NCBI RefSeq assembly: GCF_024508295.1
Contig: NZ_CP101990.1
Coordinates: 806,001-870,000 of the forward strand
Direction of reading: 5' to 3'
DNA: 64,000 nucleotides
Source: Aeromicrobium duanguangcaii
GTDB lineage: Bacteria; Actinomycetota; Actinomycetes; Propionibacteriales; Nocardioidaceae
In this document: piece by piece, positions 9,229 through 16,995 of the stretch
Layout: each line of letters opens with the position of its first letter
Position numbering within the stretch: the stretch's first letter is position 1
Notes under the pieces: model-generated
Told to the model about the DNA's origin: nothing
The model's input: only the letters and a program-made list of their open reading frames with translations
The model's database searches: none
Translations under genes and position numbers: made by a program

Positions 9229-9851
9229 GCGCACGGATCGTGCACCAGATCGCCTCGTGGGTCCTGTCGTATCCCCACGACGAGGTGCTGGCGGCCCTGC
9301 CCGAGCTGACCTCCGCCCTGGGGGAGCAGCCCGCCGACCCGGCGGTGCGCGAGATGCAGGCCGTCCTGGCCTGGCTGGCCCGGACCCCGCCCGCCCAGCT
9401 GCGGAACGACTACGTCGAGACGTTCGACCTGAACCGGCGGCACGCGCTGCACCTGTCGTACTGGACCGAGGGGGACACGCGGCGTCGCGGCGAGGTGTTG
9501 GCGGCCTTCAAGCAGGTGTACCGCGACAGCGGGATGGTGGTGCGCCTCGACGGTGAGCTGCCCGACCACCTGCCCGTCGTGCTGGAGTTCGCGGCGCTCG
9601 TCGACCCGAAGGCGGGAACGGCACTGCTGCAGCGGTACCGCGCGAGCCTGGAGATGCTGCGCATCGAGCTGGAGGACCACGAGTCGCCGTGGGCCGGGGC
9701 CGTGCGTGCCGTGTGCGCCACGCTGCCCGGAGCGTCGCCGAGGACCCGGACCGAGGCCATGGCCCTGGCCGGGCCCGTGCAGCCGGCCGAGACCGTCGGT
9801 CTCGAGCCGTACGATCCGCGGCTCCTGCCGCTGGCGGAAGGGGCACGCTGA
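9225..9851 (+). CDS. narJ: Nitrate reductase maturation chaperone NarJ
   Basis: 208 residues, ATG overlapping the narH stop (9225-9228). It is an all-helical TorD/NarJ-family protein: WVLSYPHDEVLAALPEL at the N-terminus, the NDYVETFDLNRRHALHLSYWTEGDTRRRG block that is diagnostic of NarJ, and ELPDHLPVVLEFAAL. NarJ binds apo-NarG in the cytoplasm, helps cofactor and FS0 insertion, and prevents premature membrane docking; it is not part of the final enzyme. It sits in the canonical position between narH and narI. Confidence 0.96.
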   Translation: MSARIVHQIASWVLSYPHDEVLAALPELTSALGEQPADPAVREMQAVLAWLARTPPAQLRNDYVETFDLNRRHALHLSYWTEGDTRRRGEVLAAFKQVYRDSGMVVRLDGELPDHLPVVLEFAALVDPKAGTALLQRYRASLEMLRIELEDHESPWAGAVRAVCATLPGASPRTRTEAMALAGPVQPAETVGLEPYDPRLLPLAEGAR

Positions 9852-10615
9852 TGGACGTCGTGTTGTGGGGAGTCCTGCCGTACGTGATGTTGGCGGTCCT
9901 GATCGGCGGCACGATCTGGCGCTACCGCTACGACAAGTTCGGGTGGACCACGCGGTCCTCCCAGCTGTACGAGTCCCGGCTGCTGCGCATCGGGTCGCCG
10001 CTGTTCCACTTCGGCATCCTCGTGGTCGTGATCGGGCACTTCATCGGCCTGGTGATCCCCGAGAGCTGGACCGAGGCCATCGGCGTCACCGAGGGCGCCT
10101 ACCACGCCCAGGCGCTGCTGCTCGGCTCGATCGCGGGCATCGCGACCCTCGCCGGCGTGCTCCTGCTGATCTGGCGACGCCGCACCACCGGCCCGGTCTT
10201 CATGGCCACGACCGCCAACGACAAGGTCATGTACGTCGTGCTGGTCGGGGCCATCGTGCTGGGGCTGTGGACCACGCTGGCCTCGGTCGGCGCGGGCGAC
10301 GCCGAGTCGTACAACTACCGCCAGACGGTCTCGCCGTGGTTCCGTTCGATCTTCGTGCTCCAGCCCGACGTCGACTCGATGGCCGCGGCGCCCCTGAGCT
10401 TCCACATCCACACCCTGCTCGGGATGCTGCTGTTCACGATCTGGCCGTTCACCCGCCTGGTCCACGCCTTCACGGCGCCCGTGCACTACCTGTTCCGGCC
10501 ATACATCGTGTACCGCAGCCGGGACGCGCGCCCCACCGTCGGGACCCGCCCCATCCGCCGCGGCTGGGACCCGATCGGGACCCCGGACAAGACGACCGGA
10601 CGGAGAATCCGATGA
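9851..10615 (+). CDS. narI: Respiratory nitrate reductase gamma subunit NarI
   Basis: 254 residues, starting at an ATG that overlaps the narJ stop (TGATG). Five membrane helices are apparent. The four haem-ligand histidines lie at His53 and His63 (second helix, PLFHFGILVVVIGHFIG) and His187 and His205 (SFHIHTLLGM ... TRLVHAF), matching the spacing in the well-studied NarI. It oxidises menaquinol on the outer face and passes electrons through two b-haems to NarH while anchoring NarGH to the membrane. The C-terminal tail after residue 215 is basic and cytoplasmic. The narK start overlaps its stop (ATGA). Confidence 0.97.
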   Translation: MDVVLWGVLPYVMLAVLIGGTIWRYRYDKFGWTTRSSQLYESRLLRIGSPLFHFGILVVVIGHFIGLVIPESWTEAIGVTEGAYHAQALLLGSIAGIATLAGVLLLIWRRRTTGPVFMATTANDKVMYVVLVGAIVLGLWTTLASVGAGDAESYNYRQTVSPWFRSIFVLQPDVDSMAAAPLSFHIHTLLGMLLFTIWPFTRLVHAFTAPVHYLFRPYIVYRSRDARPTVGTRPIRRGWDPIGTPDKTTGRRIR

Positions 10616-11832
10616 GTGATCAGCAGCAGGCGCTGGCGGCCGGCCGCGGCCGCAACCTCGCCCTGGCGACCCTGGCCTTCGCCGTGAGCTTCTGGGCGTG
10701 GAACGTGATCGCCCCGCTGGGGGTCCGATACGCCGACCAGCTCGACCTGTCGTCGGGCCAGAAGTCGCTGCTCGTCGCCACGCCCGTGCTCGTCGGGTCG
10801 GTGGGTCGGATCCTGGCAGGTGCGCTGACCGACCGGTACGGCGGCCGGGTGATGTTCACGGTGCTGCTGCTGATCTCGGCGCCGTTCGTGCTGCTGGTCG
10901 CGTTCGCGGGGGACCAGGGGTCCTACGCGCTGCTGCTGGTGTTCGGCTTCTTCCTCGGCATCGCCGGCACGACGTTCGCGGTCGGCATCCCGTTCGTGAA
11001 CGCGTGGTTCGACAAGCCGCGACGCGGTTTCGCCACGGGTGTCTTCGGCGCGGGCATGGGCGGGACGGCACTGTCGGCGTTCTTCACACCCCGGTTCGTC
11101 GACTGGTTCGGGTACGGCGCCACGCACGGCATCGTGGCGGCCGTGCTGGTCGCGGTGGCGGCCCTGTCGTGGATCGGCATGCGGGACTCACCGGCGTGGG
11201 CGCCCAGCAGCGACTCCGTGGTGCCCAAGCTGGTCGCCGCGGCGAAGCTGCCGGTCACCTGGCAGCTGTCCTTCCTGTACGCCGTGGCGTTCGGCGGATT
11301 CGTCGCGTTCTCGACGTACCTGCCCACCTATCTGAAGGACGTGTACGACTTCGACCTCTCGGCAGCCGGGACGCGCACCGCCGGGTTCGCGGTGGCCGCC
11401 GTGGCGGCGCGTCCCCTCGGTGGCGTCCTGTCGGACAAGGTCGGACCCAAGGTGATCACCGCGGTCTCGTTCGCCGGCACCGTCGTGATGGCCGGCGTCG
11501 TCGCCCTGCAGCCCGAGCCCGAGATCCCGGCGGGCGCGTCCTTCGTCCTGCTCGCGATCTTCCTGGGACTGGGCACCGGATCGATCTTCGCGTGGGTCGC
11601 GCAGCTGGCGCCCGCCGAGCGGGTCGGCAGCGTGACCGGCATCGTCGGCGCGGCCGGCGGCCTGGGCGGCTTCTTCCCGCCGCTGGTCATGGGCGCGACC
11701 TACAACGAGCAGGACCACAGCTACACGATCGGCCTCGGGCTGCTCATGCTCGTCGCGCTCGCGGCGCTGGTGTTCTCCCAGTGGGGGATCAGCCGATCCC
11801 GAGGAGGTTCGCCATCAGCGTCACGCCCGTGA
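10612..11832 (+). CDS. narK: Nitrate/nitrite MFS transporter NarK
   Basis: 406 residues, about 12 membrane helices. The ATG overlaps the narI stop. Family signatures are visible: the loop 2-3 motif GRILAGALTDRYGGR, a first nitrate-signature-like stretch GIAGTTFAVGIPFVNAWF with a glycine-rich continuation ATGVFGAGMGGTALSAF, and a second glycine-rich stretch VTGIVGAAGGLGGFFPPLVMG. NarK proteins import nitrate and/or exchange it for nitrite for NarGHI. As last gene of narGHJIK its product supplies substrate to the inward-facing NarG. Its 3' end overlaps the convergent SLC13 gene by 44 nt. Uniport versus antiport type cannot be told from the sequence alone. Confidence 0.94.
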   Translation: MSDQQQALAAGRGRNLALATLAFAVSFWAWNVIAPLGVRYADQLDLSSGQKSLLVATPVLVGSVGRILAGALTDRYGGRVMFTVLLLISAPFVLLVAFAGDQGSYALLLVFGFFLGIAGTTFAVGIPFVNAWFDKPRRGFATGVFGAGMGGTALSAFFTPRFVDWFGYGATHGIVAAVLVAVAALSWIGMRDSPAWAPSSDSVVPKLVAAAKLPVTWQLSFLYAVAFGGFVAFSTYLPTYLKDVYDFDLSAAGTRTAGFAVAAVAARPLGGVLSDKVGPKVITAVSFAGTVVMAGVVALQPEPEIPAGASFVLLAIFLGLGTGSIFAWVAQLAPAERVGSVTGIVGAAGGLGGFFPPLVMGATYNEQDHSYTIGLGLLMLVALAALVFSQWGISRSRGGSPSASRP

Positions 11833-13360
11833 CGATGATGATGATGCCCAGGACGTCGAACACGATGCCCGAGCGCAGCATGCGGGTGATGGGCACCATG
11901 CCGGTGCCGTAGACGATCGCGTTCGGAGGCGTCGACACCGGCAGCATGAACCCGAACGAGGCGCCGAAGATCGCCGCGATGACGGGCACCGCCGGGTTGA
12001 CGTCGGCCGCCAGCGCCAGCTGTGCGGCGATCGGCGCGACCACCACGACGCTGGCGGTGTTGCTCGTGGTCTCGCTGATCACCACGGCGATGACGGTCGC
12101 GAGGATCGTGATGCCGACCAGGGTGTCGGTGCCCAGCAGGCCGGACAGGGAGGTGCCCATCGTCTCGGCCAGGCCGGTGGAGGACAGCAGCCCGCCGAGC
12201 ACGATGCCACTGCCGAACAGGATGATCGTGCCCCAGTCGATCGTGACGGCGTCGTTCCAGGTCAGGGTGAACTGGCGCCGGCCCCAGTTCACCGGCAGCA
12301 GGAACAGCAGTGAGGCGGCGAAGATCGCGACCGCGCCCTCGTTGAGGTGCTCCAGCAGCCAGTCGTACGTGTCGGACTCACCGCCCGTGGCCAGACCGAC
12401 CACGCCCGGCAGCACCCACAAGGTGACGGCGACACCGAACGCGATGAGGGTGTTGCGGCCGCCGGCGCCCATCGCGCCGAGCTTCGAGCGCTCCTCGGAG
12501 ATGTAGTCCTCGACGCCCTCGACGTGCTTGGCCTCGGGCTTGTTCAGCCGGATCAGCACGACGCACAGGACCAGGAACATCACCAGCACGAGTGGCGCAG
12601 CCAGCACCATCCACTGGAAGAACGGGATCGTGATGTCGAGCTCTTGCTCGAGGTACGCGCGGCCGATCAGGTTCGGGGGACTTCCCACCGGAGTCAGCAG
12701 CCCGCCGACGCTCGCGCTGTACGCGACCATCAGCATCAGGGCCGTCGAGAACTGGAGTCGCTCCGGGTGGATCTCGGCGTCCGCGTCGGCCCGGCGCATC
12801 GCCGAGACCATGAACCCGACGATGCCGGCGGCGATCGGCATCATCATGGCCGCCGTCGCGGTGTTGGAGACGAAGCCGCTCAGGATGGCGGTGATGAGGC
12901 CGAACGCGACGATGATGCGCGTCGTCGAGGCGGCCACGCCCGGCAGGCTGAGGATGCCGAACGCGAAGCGCCGGTCCAGGCCGTGCTTGCTCATCGACTC
13001 GGCCAGGATGAAGCCGCCGATGAACACGAAGATCGTGCTGTTGCCGAAGCCGCCGAACACGTCGTCGGCGTCCGCGATGCCGAGCGCGATGACCAGCGAC
13101 ATCGCCAGCATCGCCGTGACGGGGATCGGAATGGCCTCACACACCCAGAAGACGGCGACCCACGCCAGGACGCCGGCCAGGCGCTGCGCCGGCTCGTCGA
13201 GCGCCCCGCAGGCGAAGTACACGACGATTCCGACGACGGGTCCCGCGAACAGCCCGGTGGTCCGCCTGATCCGCTCGAATCGCTGCTCGGCCGGACTGAG
13301 CGTCTCCTGGACCTCGTCGAAGGTGCGGTAGGTGGTGGGTCTCTTCTCGGTGTCGCTCAC
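11789..13360 (-). CDS. SLC13/DASS-family anion transporter
   Basis: 523 residues, GTG start. A charged cytoplasmic N-terminus (about 35 residues) is followed by roughly 12 hydrophobic segments. The duplicated substrate/sodium-binding motifs of the divalent anion:Na+ symporter family are visible as FVSNTATAAMMMPIAAG in the first half and SETTSNTASVVVVAPIAAQ in the second, with PVGSPPNLIG and PVSTPPNAIVYGTG as the paired hairpin loops. Members carry dicarboxylates, sulfate or citrate with sodium. The neighbouring genes do not fix the substrate; a C4-dicarboxylate is plausible in a genome with malyl-CoA lyase. It is convergent with narK. Confidence 0.9.
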   Translation of the reverse strand: MSDTEKRPTTYRTFDEVQETLSPAEQRFERIRRTTGLFAGPVVGIVVYFACGALDEPAQRLAGVLAWVAVFWVCEAIPIPVTAMLAMSLVIALGIADADDVFGGFGNSTIFVFIGGFILAESMSKHGLDRRFAFGILSLPGVAASTTRIIVAFGLITAILSGFVSNTATAAMMMPIAAGIVGFMVSAMRRADADAEIHPERLQFSTALMLMVAYSASVGGLLTPVGSPPNLIGRAYLEQELDITIPFFQWMVLAAPLVLVMFLVLCVVLIRLNKPEAKHVEGVEDYISEERSKLGAMGAGGRNTLIAFGVAVTLWVLPGVVGLATGGESDTYDWLLEHLNEGAVAIFAASLLFLLPVNWGRRQFTLTWNDAVTIDWGTIILFGSGIVLGGLLSSTGLAETMGTSLSGLLGTDTLVGITILATVIAVVISETTSNTASVVVVAPIAAQLALAADVNPAVPVIAAIFGASFGFMLPVSTPPNAIVYGTGMVPITRMLRSGIVFDVLGIIIIVTGVTLMANLLGIG

Positions 13361-13413
13361 TACGCCCCCTGTGACATGACCTGGATCACATCAACGTAGG
13401 AGACAGCGGCGCA

Positions 13414-13740
13414 TCACGCGAATGGAAGCTCGCCCTGGTCGTCCTCGTCGTCGGCGCTCGTCGTCAGGTGCCGGTGGGCCTCGAGGATCTCGATCTCGGG
13501 CCGCTCGGCCATCCAGCGCTCGACCGCGTCGAGCACCTCGACGACGTGCGCGCGGTCGATCGACACCAGCGACCCGCCGATGCCCGCGCGGCGGTACAGG
13601 TCGACCGAGTCGGTCTCGGCCGCTGACAGCGAGAACCTGCGGCGCAGCTCGTTCACGACCGGCCGGACGATGGCGCGCTTCTCCTTGAGGGAGTGCACGT
13701 CGCCGAGCCGGAGGTCGAACTCGATCCATCCCACCCACAT
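13414..13740 (-). CDS. DUF503 (YlxP-like) protein
   Basis: 108 residues. The block HSLKEKRAIVRPVVNELRRRF near the N-terminus, followed by DLYRRAGIGGSLVSIDRAHVVEVLDAVERW, is the DUF503 pattern of the short YlxP proteins that form ferredoxin-like folds. In many bacteria this family sits near infB/rbfA, but here it stands 4 nt downstream of a TetR gene and is followed by a DasS-type transporter. A CAGACT hexamer six bases before the ATG (forward 13747-13752) could give it its own leaderless start. Function unknown; no catalytic residues recognised. Confidence 0.85.
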   Translation of the reverse strand: MWVGWIEFDLRLGDVHSLKEKRAIVRPVVNELRRRFSLSAAETDSVDLYRRAGIGGSLVSIDRAHVVEVLDAVERWMAERPEIEILEAHRHLTTSADDEDDQGELPFA

Positions 13741-13744
13741 GGCG

Positions 13745-14305
13745 TCAGTCTGGCAGGACGTCGTCGACGAGCCGGTGCAGCATCGCGCGCAGGTCCTCGA
13801 GGGGCTCGGTGGTGCGCAGGGCGCGGGCGGTCAGCACCGCGCCCTCGATCGCGCTGACGTGGAACCGGCCCAGGGTCTTGGCGGCCTGCGGGTCGGCGCC
13901 CGCCCGCTCCAGGCGCGAGGCGAACCGGGCGGACCAGTCGGCGAACACCTCGGCGGCCGCGGCGACGACGTCGGGGGAGTCCGAGCCCGCCAGGGCGGCC
14001 GCCGCCACCGGGCAGCCGAGGGCGAAGTCGTGGCGCTGCAGCTGGTCGATCCACCAGTCGATCCGCTGGTCGACCTGCTCGTGGGGGTCGTCGGGCGCGC
14101 CGCGGGTGACGTAGGCGCCCGCACGTCGGGTGGCCTCGGCCACGAGCTCGGCCTTGCCGCCGGGGAAGTGCTGGTAGATCGACTGGCGGGCGGCGCCGCT
14201 GGTGGCGAGGACCTCGGCGATGCCGGTTCCGTGGACCCCGCTGCGGCGCAGCGATGTGATCGTGGCGTCGAGCAGACGCTCGCGCGGACCTCGCGACGTT
14301 CCCAT
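13745..14305 (-). CDS. TetR-family transcriptional regulator
   Basis: 186 residues from the ATG at 14303-14305 (MGTSRGPRERLLDAT). The N-terminal HTH is clear: TSLRRSGVHGTGIAEVLATSG followed by AARQSIYQHFPGGKAELV, the TetR recognition helix and following Phe/Pro turn. The C-terminal region (about 120 residues) resembles the TetR_C class with LGCPVAAAAL, the LmrA/YxaF-like subgroup. I chose this start rather than the GTG at 14312-14314 because the whole control region is a 44-bp palindrome whose two ends are exactly this ATG and the thioesterase ATG. It most likely represses itself and the divergent thioesterase by binding the central 18-bp perfect palindrome. The ligand may be an acyl-CoA or lipophilic compound (inference). 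Confidence 0.92.
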   Translation of the reverse strand: MGTSRGPRERLLDATITSLRRSGVHGTGIAEVLATSGAARQSIYQHFPGGKAELVAEATRRAGAYVTRGAPDDPHEQVDQRIDWWIDQLQRHDFALGCPVAAAALAGSDSPDVVAAAAEVFADWSARFASRLERAGADPQAAKTLGRFHVSAIEGAVLTARALRTTEPLEDLRAMLHRLVDDVLPD

Positions 14306-14346
14306 GCTGGTCACGATAGACCGATCGGTCTATGGTGACCAGCATG
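14303..14346. promoter_or_regulatory. Symmetric TetR operator/divergent promoter
   Basis: A 44-bp inverted repeat in which 21 of 22 base pairs match (only 14315/14334 fail). The core ATAGACCGATCGGTCTAT (14316-14333) is a perfect 18-bp palindrome of the usual TetR-operator kind. The outer arms CATGCTGGTCAC and GTGACCAGCATG are also perfect, and their ends are the start codons of the two genes. Reading outward on either strand gives TATCGT or TATGGT, then GACCAGC, then ATG: a TANNNT box seven bases before the start codon on each side, partly inside the operator. Confidence 0.88.
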
Positions 14347-14817
14347 ACGAACCTCCCGCTCTCGGCCGAGCAGCTCGCCGCGGCCTCCCAGATGACCGGT
14401 CTGGAGTTCCTGCGCTTCGCCTTCTCGCTGCCGCGCGACCAGCGCCCGCCCGTGATCGGCGACCTCTTCGGCTTCGAGTCGGTGTCGCTCGACGAGGGCG
14501 CCGCCACGTTCTCGATGCGGTCGCTGCCGTCGGGCGCCAACCCGCTGGGCAGCCTGCACGGCGGGGCGTGCGCCACGCTGCTCGACTCGGTCATGGGCTG
14601 CGCCGTGCACACGCGCCTGGGCCCCGGGGTCGGGTACGGGACGCTCGAGCTGAAGGTCAACTACATCCGCACGGTGCCCGTCGACGGTCGCACGCTGATC
14701 GGGACGGGATCGGTGATCCATCTGGGCCGCAGCACGGCCACGGCGGAGGGCCGCGTCGTGGACGCCGACGGCAAGCTCGTCGCACACGGCACGACCACCT
14801 GCATGATCTACTCCTGA
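14344..14817 (+). CDS. PaaI-family hotdog thioesterase
   Basis: 157 residues from the ATG at 14344 (MTNLPLSAEQLAA). The hotdog-fold signature NPLGSLHGGACATLLDSVMG (HGG plus the helix with the Asp) identifies the PaaI/YbgC-type acyl-CoA thioesterase superfamily; TLELKVNYIRTV and GRSTATAEGRVVDADGKLVAHGTTTCM are the following strands. Such enzymes hydrolyse aryl- or acyl-CoA esters in the cytoplasm. An in-frame ATG 12 bases upstream (14332) would add four residues, but it lies inside the operator; the shorter start fits the TANNNT-N7-ATG pattern and the palindrome symmetry. It is controlled, by strong inference, by the divergent TetR protein. Confidence 0.9.
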   Translation: MTNLPLSAEQLAAASQMTGLEFLRFAFSLPRDQRPPVIGDLFGFESVSLDEGAATFSMRSLPSGANPLGSLHGGACATLLDSVMGCAVHTRLGPGVGYGTLELKVNYIRTVPVDGRTLIGTGSVIHLGRSTATAEGRVVDADGKLVAHGTTTCMIYS

Positions 14818-14836
14818 GCCGCTCGCGGCTCGGGGA

Positions 14837-14903
14837 TAGGCTGGACTCAGGTGTGCCGGGAAGTCTGGTCGGCGTCCTTGCTGCCGACCCCTGAAGGAAA
14901 CCC
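14837..14903 (+). promoter_or_regulatory. nhaA promoter and structured leader
   Basis: A TAGGCT -10-like box (14837-14842) is followed by a leader of about 55-60 nt. It can fold as a strong hairpin, GGTCGGC (14867-14873) with GCCGACC (14883-14889) and a nine-base loop, preceded by an unpaired GTGCCGGGAAGTCT-like stretch. TCAGG (14847-14851) can pair with CCTGA (14890-14894), closing a second helix directly on the first. The AAGGA ribosome site (14894-14898) abuts this helix, so folding could control translation of nhaA. If transcription starts at about 14849 the outer helix is shortened. Confidence 0.5.
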
Positions 14904-16154
14904 ATGAGCTCACCTGGCCTGTTCACGCGCGGCAGCTGGCCCGAGACCGCCCGCATCGCCGACGTCCTGCGTCGCGAGACCGTCGGCGGCTCGATCCTGC
15001 TGGTCGCCGCCGTCGCCGCGTTGGTGCTGGCCAACTCACCCTGGTCCGACGCCTACTTCGACCTGGCGGCCCTGCGCATCGGACCCGAGGCGCTCCACCT
15101 GGACCTGACGGTCGCGCACTGGGCTGCGGACGGCCTGTTGGCGATCTTCTTCTTCGTCGTCGGCCTCGAACTCAAGCGCGAGTTCGTCGCCGGCGATCTG
15201 CGGGATCCGAAGCGCGCGATGCTGCCCGTCGTCGCCGCCATGGGCGGCATGATCGCCCCGGCGCTGATCTTCGTCGCGTTCAACGCGAGGAACGGCACCG
15301 CCCACGGCTGGGCGATCCCGACCGCGACCGACATCGCCTTCGCCGTCGCCGTGCTGGCTGTGCTGGGCACGTACCTGCCGGCGGCCCTGCGCACCTTCCT
15401 GCTGACCCTGGCGGTCGTCGACGACCTGCTGGCGATCACCGTCATCGCCGTCTTCTACACCGAGTCCGTGGACCTGCTGATGCTGGTCGGGGCGGTCGTC
15501 CCGCTGGGGATCTTCGCCTTCGTCGTGCGTCGCGCGCCCCACTGGTGGTGGCTGCTGATCCCCCTGGCCCTCGTCACCTGGGTGCTCATGCACGAGTCGG
15601 GCGTCCATGCGACGGTCGCCGGTGTGCTGCTGGGATTCATGGTCCCGGCGCGCGGGGATGACAGCGTCGCCGAGCGGATGGAGCACCTGGTCCGGCCGGT
15701 CTCGACCGGGTTCGCCGTGCCGGTCTTCGCGTTCTTCGCGGCCGGTGTCGCTGTCTCGGGCGAGGTGCTGTCCGGGGCCGCGGGATCGGTCGTGACGTGG
15801 GGGATCGTCGCGGGTCTGGTGCTGGGCAAGCCGCTGGGCATCGTCGGCAGCTCGATGCTGCTGTCGGCCACGACGCGGGCCCAGCTCGACCCCAGCATCC
15901 GCTGGATCGACGTCGTGGGGGTCGCGATGCTGGCCGGCATCGGATTCACGGTCTCGCTGCTGATCGGCGACCTGGCGTTCGTCGACGACAGCCTGGAGGA
16001 GTACGTCAAGATCGGCGTGCTCGGCGGCTCGCTGCTGGCGGCGGCGCTGGCCGCGATCGTGCTGCGGTCGCGCAACCGGCACTACCGGCGCATCGAGGAG
16101 CAGGAGTCCGCGGACGACGACGGGGACGGCATCCCCGACGCGTTCCAGCGCTGA
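14904..16154 (+). CDS. nhaA: Na+/H+ antiporter NhaA
   Basis: 416 residues, ATG preceded by AAGGA. Diagnostic NhaA blocks are visible: [39 protein letters not shown] (unwound helix IV) and [22 protein letters not shown] with the two adjacent aspartates that bind Na+/H+, and [10 protein letters not shown] and [15 protein letters not shown] at the C-terminal half. It exchanges cytoplasmic sodium for external protons and helps pH and salt homeostasis; it has about 12 membrane helices. The C-terminal tail is rich in acidic residues ([17 protein letters not shown]). It stands alone with a structured leader and is convergent with the small membrane protein/OhrR operon, 4 nt away. Confidence 0.96.
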   Translation: MSSPGLFTRGSWPETARIADVLRRETVGGSILLVAAVAALVLANSPWSDAYFDLAALRIGPEALHLDLTVAHWAADGLLAIFFFVVGLELKREFVAGDLRDPKRAMLPVVAAMGGMIAPALIFVAFNARNGTAHGWAIPTATDIAFAVAVLAVLGTYLPAALRTFLLTLAVVDDLLAITVIAVFYTESVDLLMLVGAVVPLGIFAFVVRRAPHWWWLLIPLALVTWVLMHESGVHATVAGVLLGFMVPARGDDSVAERMEHLVRPVSTGFAVPVFAFFAAGVAVSGEVLSGAAGSVVTWGIVAGLVLGKPLGIVGSSMLLSATTRAQLDPSIRWIDVVGVAMLAGIGFTVSLLIGDLAFVDDSLEEYVKIGVLGGSLLAAALAAIVLRSRNRHYRRIEEQESADDDGDGIPDAFQR

Positions 16155-16158
16155 CGGC

Positions 16159-16464
16159 TCACAGGAGCACGAAGAACGCCGCCACGGTGGGCACGAGCAG
16201 CACCAGCAGGAACGGCAGCGAGCGCCACGTGAAGACCTTCTTGTCGAGGATCACCCGGGTCACGCCGAAGATGATGAACGCCAACGGCACCGACACGACC
16301 AGCAGGATGATCTGGTCGCCCCGGCGGTCCGAGCCCAGCGCCCAGGCCCCGCCGAGGGTGCCGAACAGCCCGTGGATCGCCGTGACGACCCACGTGATCG
16401 CCAGGATCCGGCGCCGGACGAGGTTGAGCGACTCCTCCGAGGAGTCCGGGAGGCGGGAGGTCAT
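16159..16464 (-). CDS. Small three-helix membrane protein
   Basis: 101 residues. The ATG at 16462-16464 overlaps the stop of the upstream regulator gene (ATGA). Three hydrophobic helices are visible: ILAITWVVTAIHGLFGTLGG, IILLVVSVPLAFIIFGVTRV and LPFLLVLLVPTVAAFFVLL, separated by short charged loops. I do not recognise a family. Because it is translationally coupled to an OhrR-like redox regulator it is probably part of that regulon. It might be a permease-like stress protein, but nothing in the sequence shows a substrate. Confidence 0.75.
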   Translation of the reverse strand: MTSRLPDSSEESLNLVRRRILAITWVVTAIHGLFGTLGGAWALGSDRRGDQIILLVVSVPLAFIIFGVTRVILDKKVFTWRSLPFLLVLLVPTVAAFFVLL

Positions 16465-16919
16465 GCCGTGGTCCTTTCCTGGGCGTGGTCGGCCCGTTCG
16501 ATCAGCTCGCGCAACCGGCGGTTGACCTGCTCGAGCTCGGCGACGTCCATGTCGAATCGCTCGAGCATCGTGGTCGGCACGTCCAGGGCCCGCTCGCGCA
16601 GCGCTCGCCCCTCGGGGGTGACGGTCAGCGAGAAGGCCCGGTCGTCGTCGGGGCGCCGGTCGCGGCGCACCAGGCCGGCCGCCTCGAGCCGCTTCACCAG
16701 GGGGGAGACGGTGGCCGGCTCGAGCCGCAACACGTCGCTGAGGCCGCGCAGGGTCAGCCCGTCGGACTCCCAGAGGGCCAACATGACCAGGTACTGCGGG
16801 TGGGTGAGCCCCAGGGGCTCGAGAACGTCGCGGTAGCAGCCGATCACGGTGCGCGAGGCGACCGAGAGGGCGAAGCACACCTGCTCGTCCAACGAGAGGG
16901 GATTGCGGGGCTCGCTCAT
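16461..16919 (-). CDS. OhrR-like MarR-family regulator
   Basis: 152 residues from the ATG at 16917-16919 (MSEPRNPLSLDEQVCFALS). The winged helix runs through TLRGLSDVLRLEPATVSPLVKRLEAAGLVRRDRRPDDDRAF. The N-terminal LDEQVCFALSVASR aligns with the LENQLCF segment of OhrR, whose cysteine is the peroxide-reactive residue; LTHPQYLVMLALWE is also typical of OhrR. It should therefore be a thiol-based repressor released by organic hydroperoxides, although no ohr peroxiredoxin gene is next door. It is followed by a small membrane protein in a two-gene operon. Upstream in-frame codons were not used because a TACACT box lies six bases before this ATG. Confidence 0.88.
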   Translation of the reverse strand: MSEPRNPLSLDEQVCFALSVASRTVIGCYRDVLEPLGLTHPQYLVMLALWESDGLTLRGLSDVLRLEPATVSPLVKRLEAAGLVRRDRRPDDDRAFSLTVTPEGRALRERALDVPTTMLERFDMDVAELEQVNRRLRELIERADHAQERTTA

Positions 16920-16925
16920 GTCATC

Positions 16926-16943
16926 AGTGTACGAACTGTTCGT
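16926..16943 (-). promoter_or_regulatory. OhrR-like promoter and operator
   Basis: On the minus strand TACACT (forward 16926-16931) stands six bases before the regulator ATG, a leaderless-type arrangement. It is overlapped by a perfect inverted repeat ACGAAC-T-GTTCGT (16931-16943). An operator sitting on the -10 element fits autorepression by the MarR/OhrR-like protein. Confidence 0.6.
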
Positions 16944-16983
16944 GTACTCACGACATCGGGCTGCGACTTCCGCGATGCCGTCG

Positions 16984-16989
16984 TAGGTT
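16984..16989 (+). promoter_or_regulatory. -10 box of small HTH gene
   Basis: TAGGTT followed by six bases and the ATG at 16996, the leaderless promoter pattern seen repeatedly in this window. Confidence 0.5.
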
Positions 16990-16995
16990 GACTGC

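Noticed and set aside
11789..11832. narK/SLC13 3' overlap as a frameshift or assembly error
   Set aside because: Both proteins keep plausible C-termini; short convergent overlaps occur elsewhere in the window, for example 41845-41888.
13371..13391. CRP-like TGTGA ... TCACA before the SLC13 gene
   Set aside because: The half-sites are 11 bases apart instead of the 6 needed for a CRP/Vfr site.
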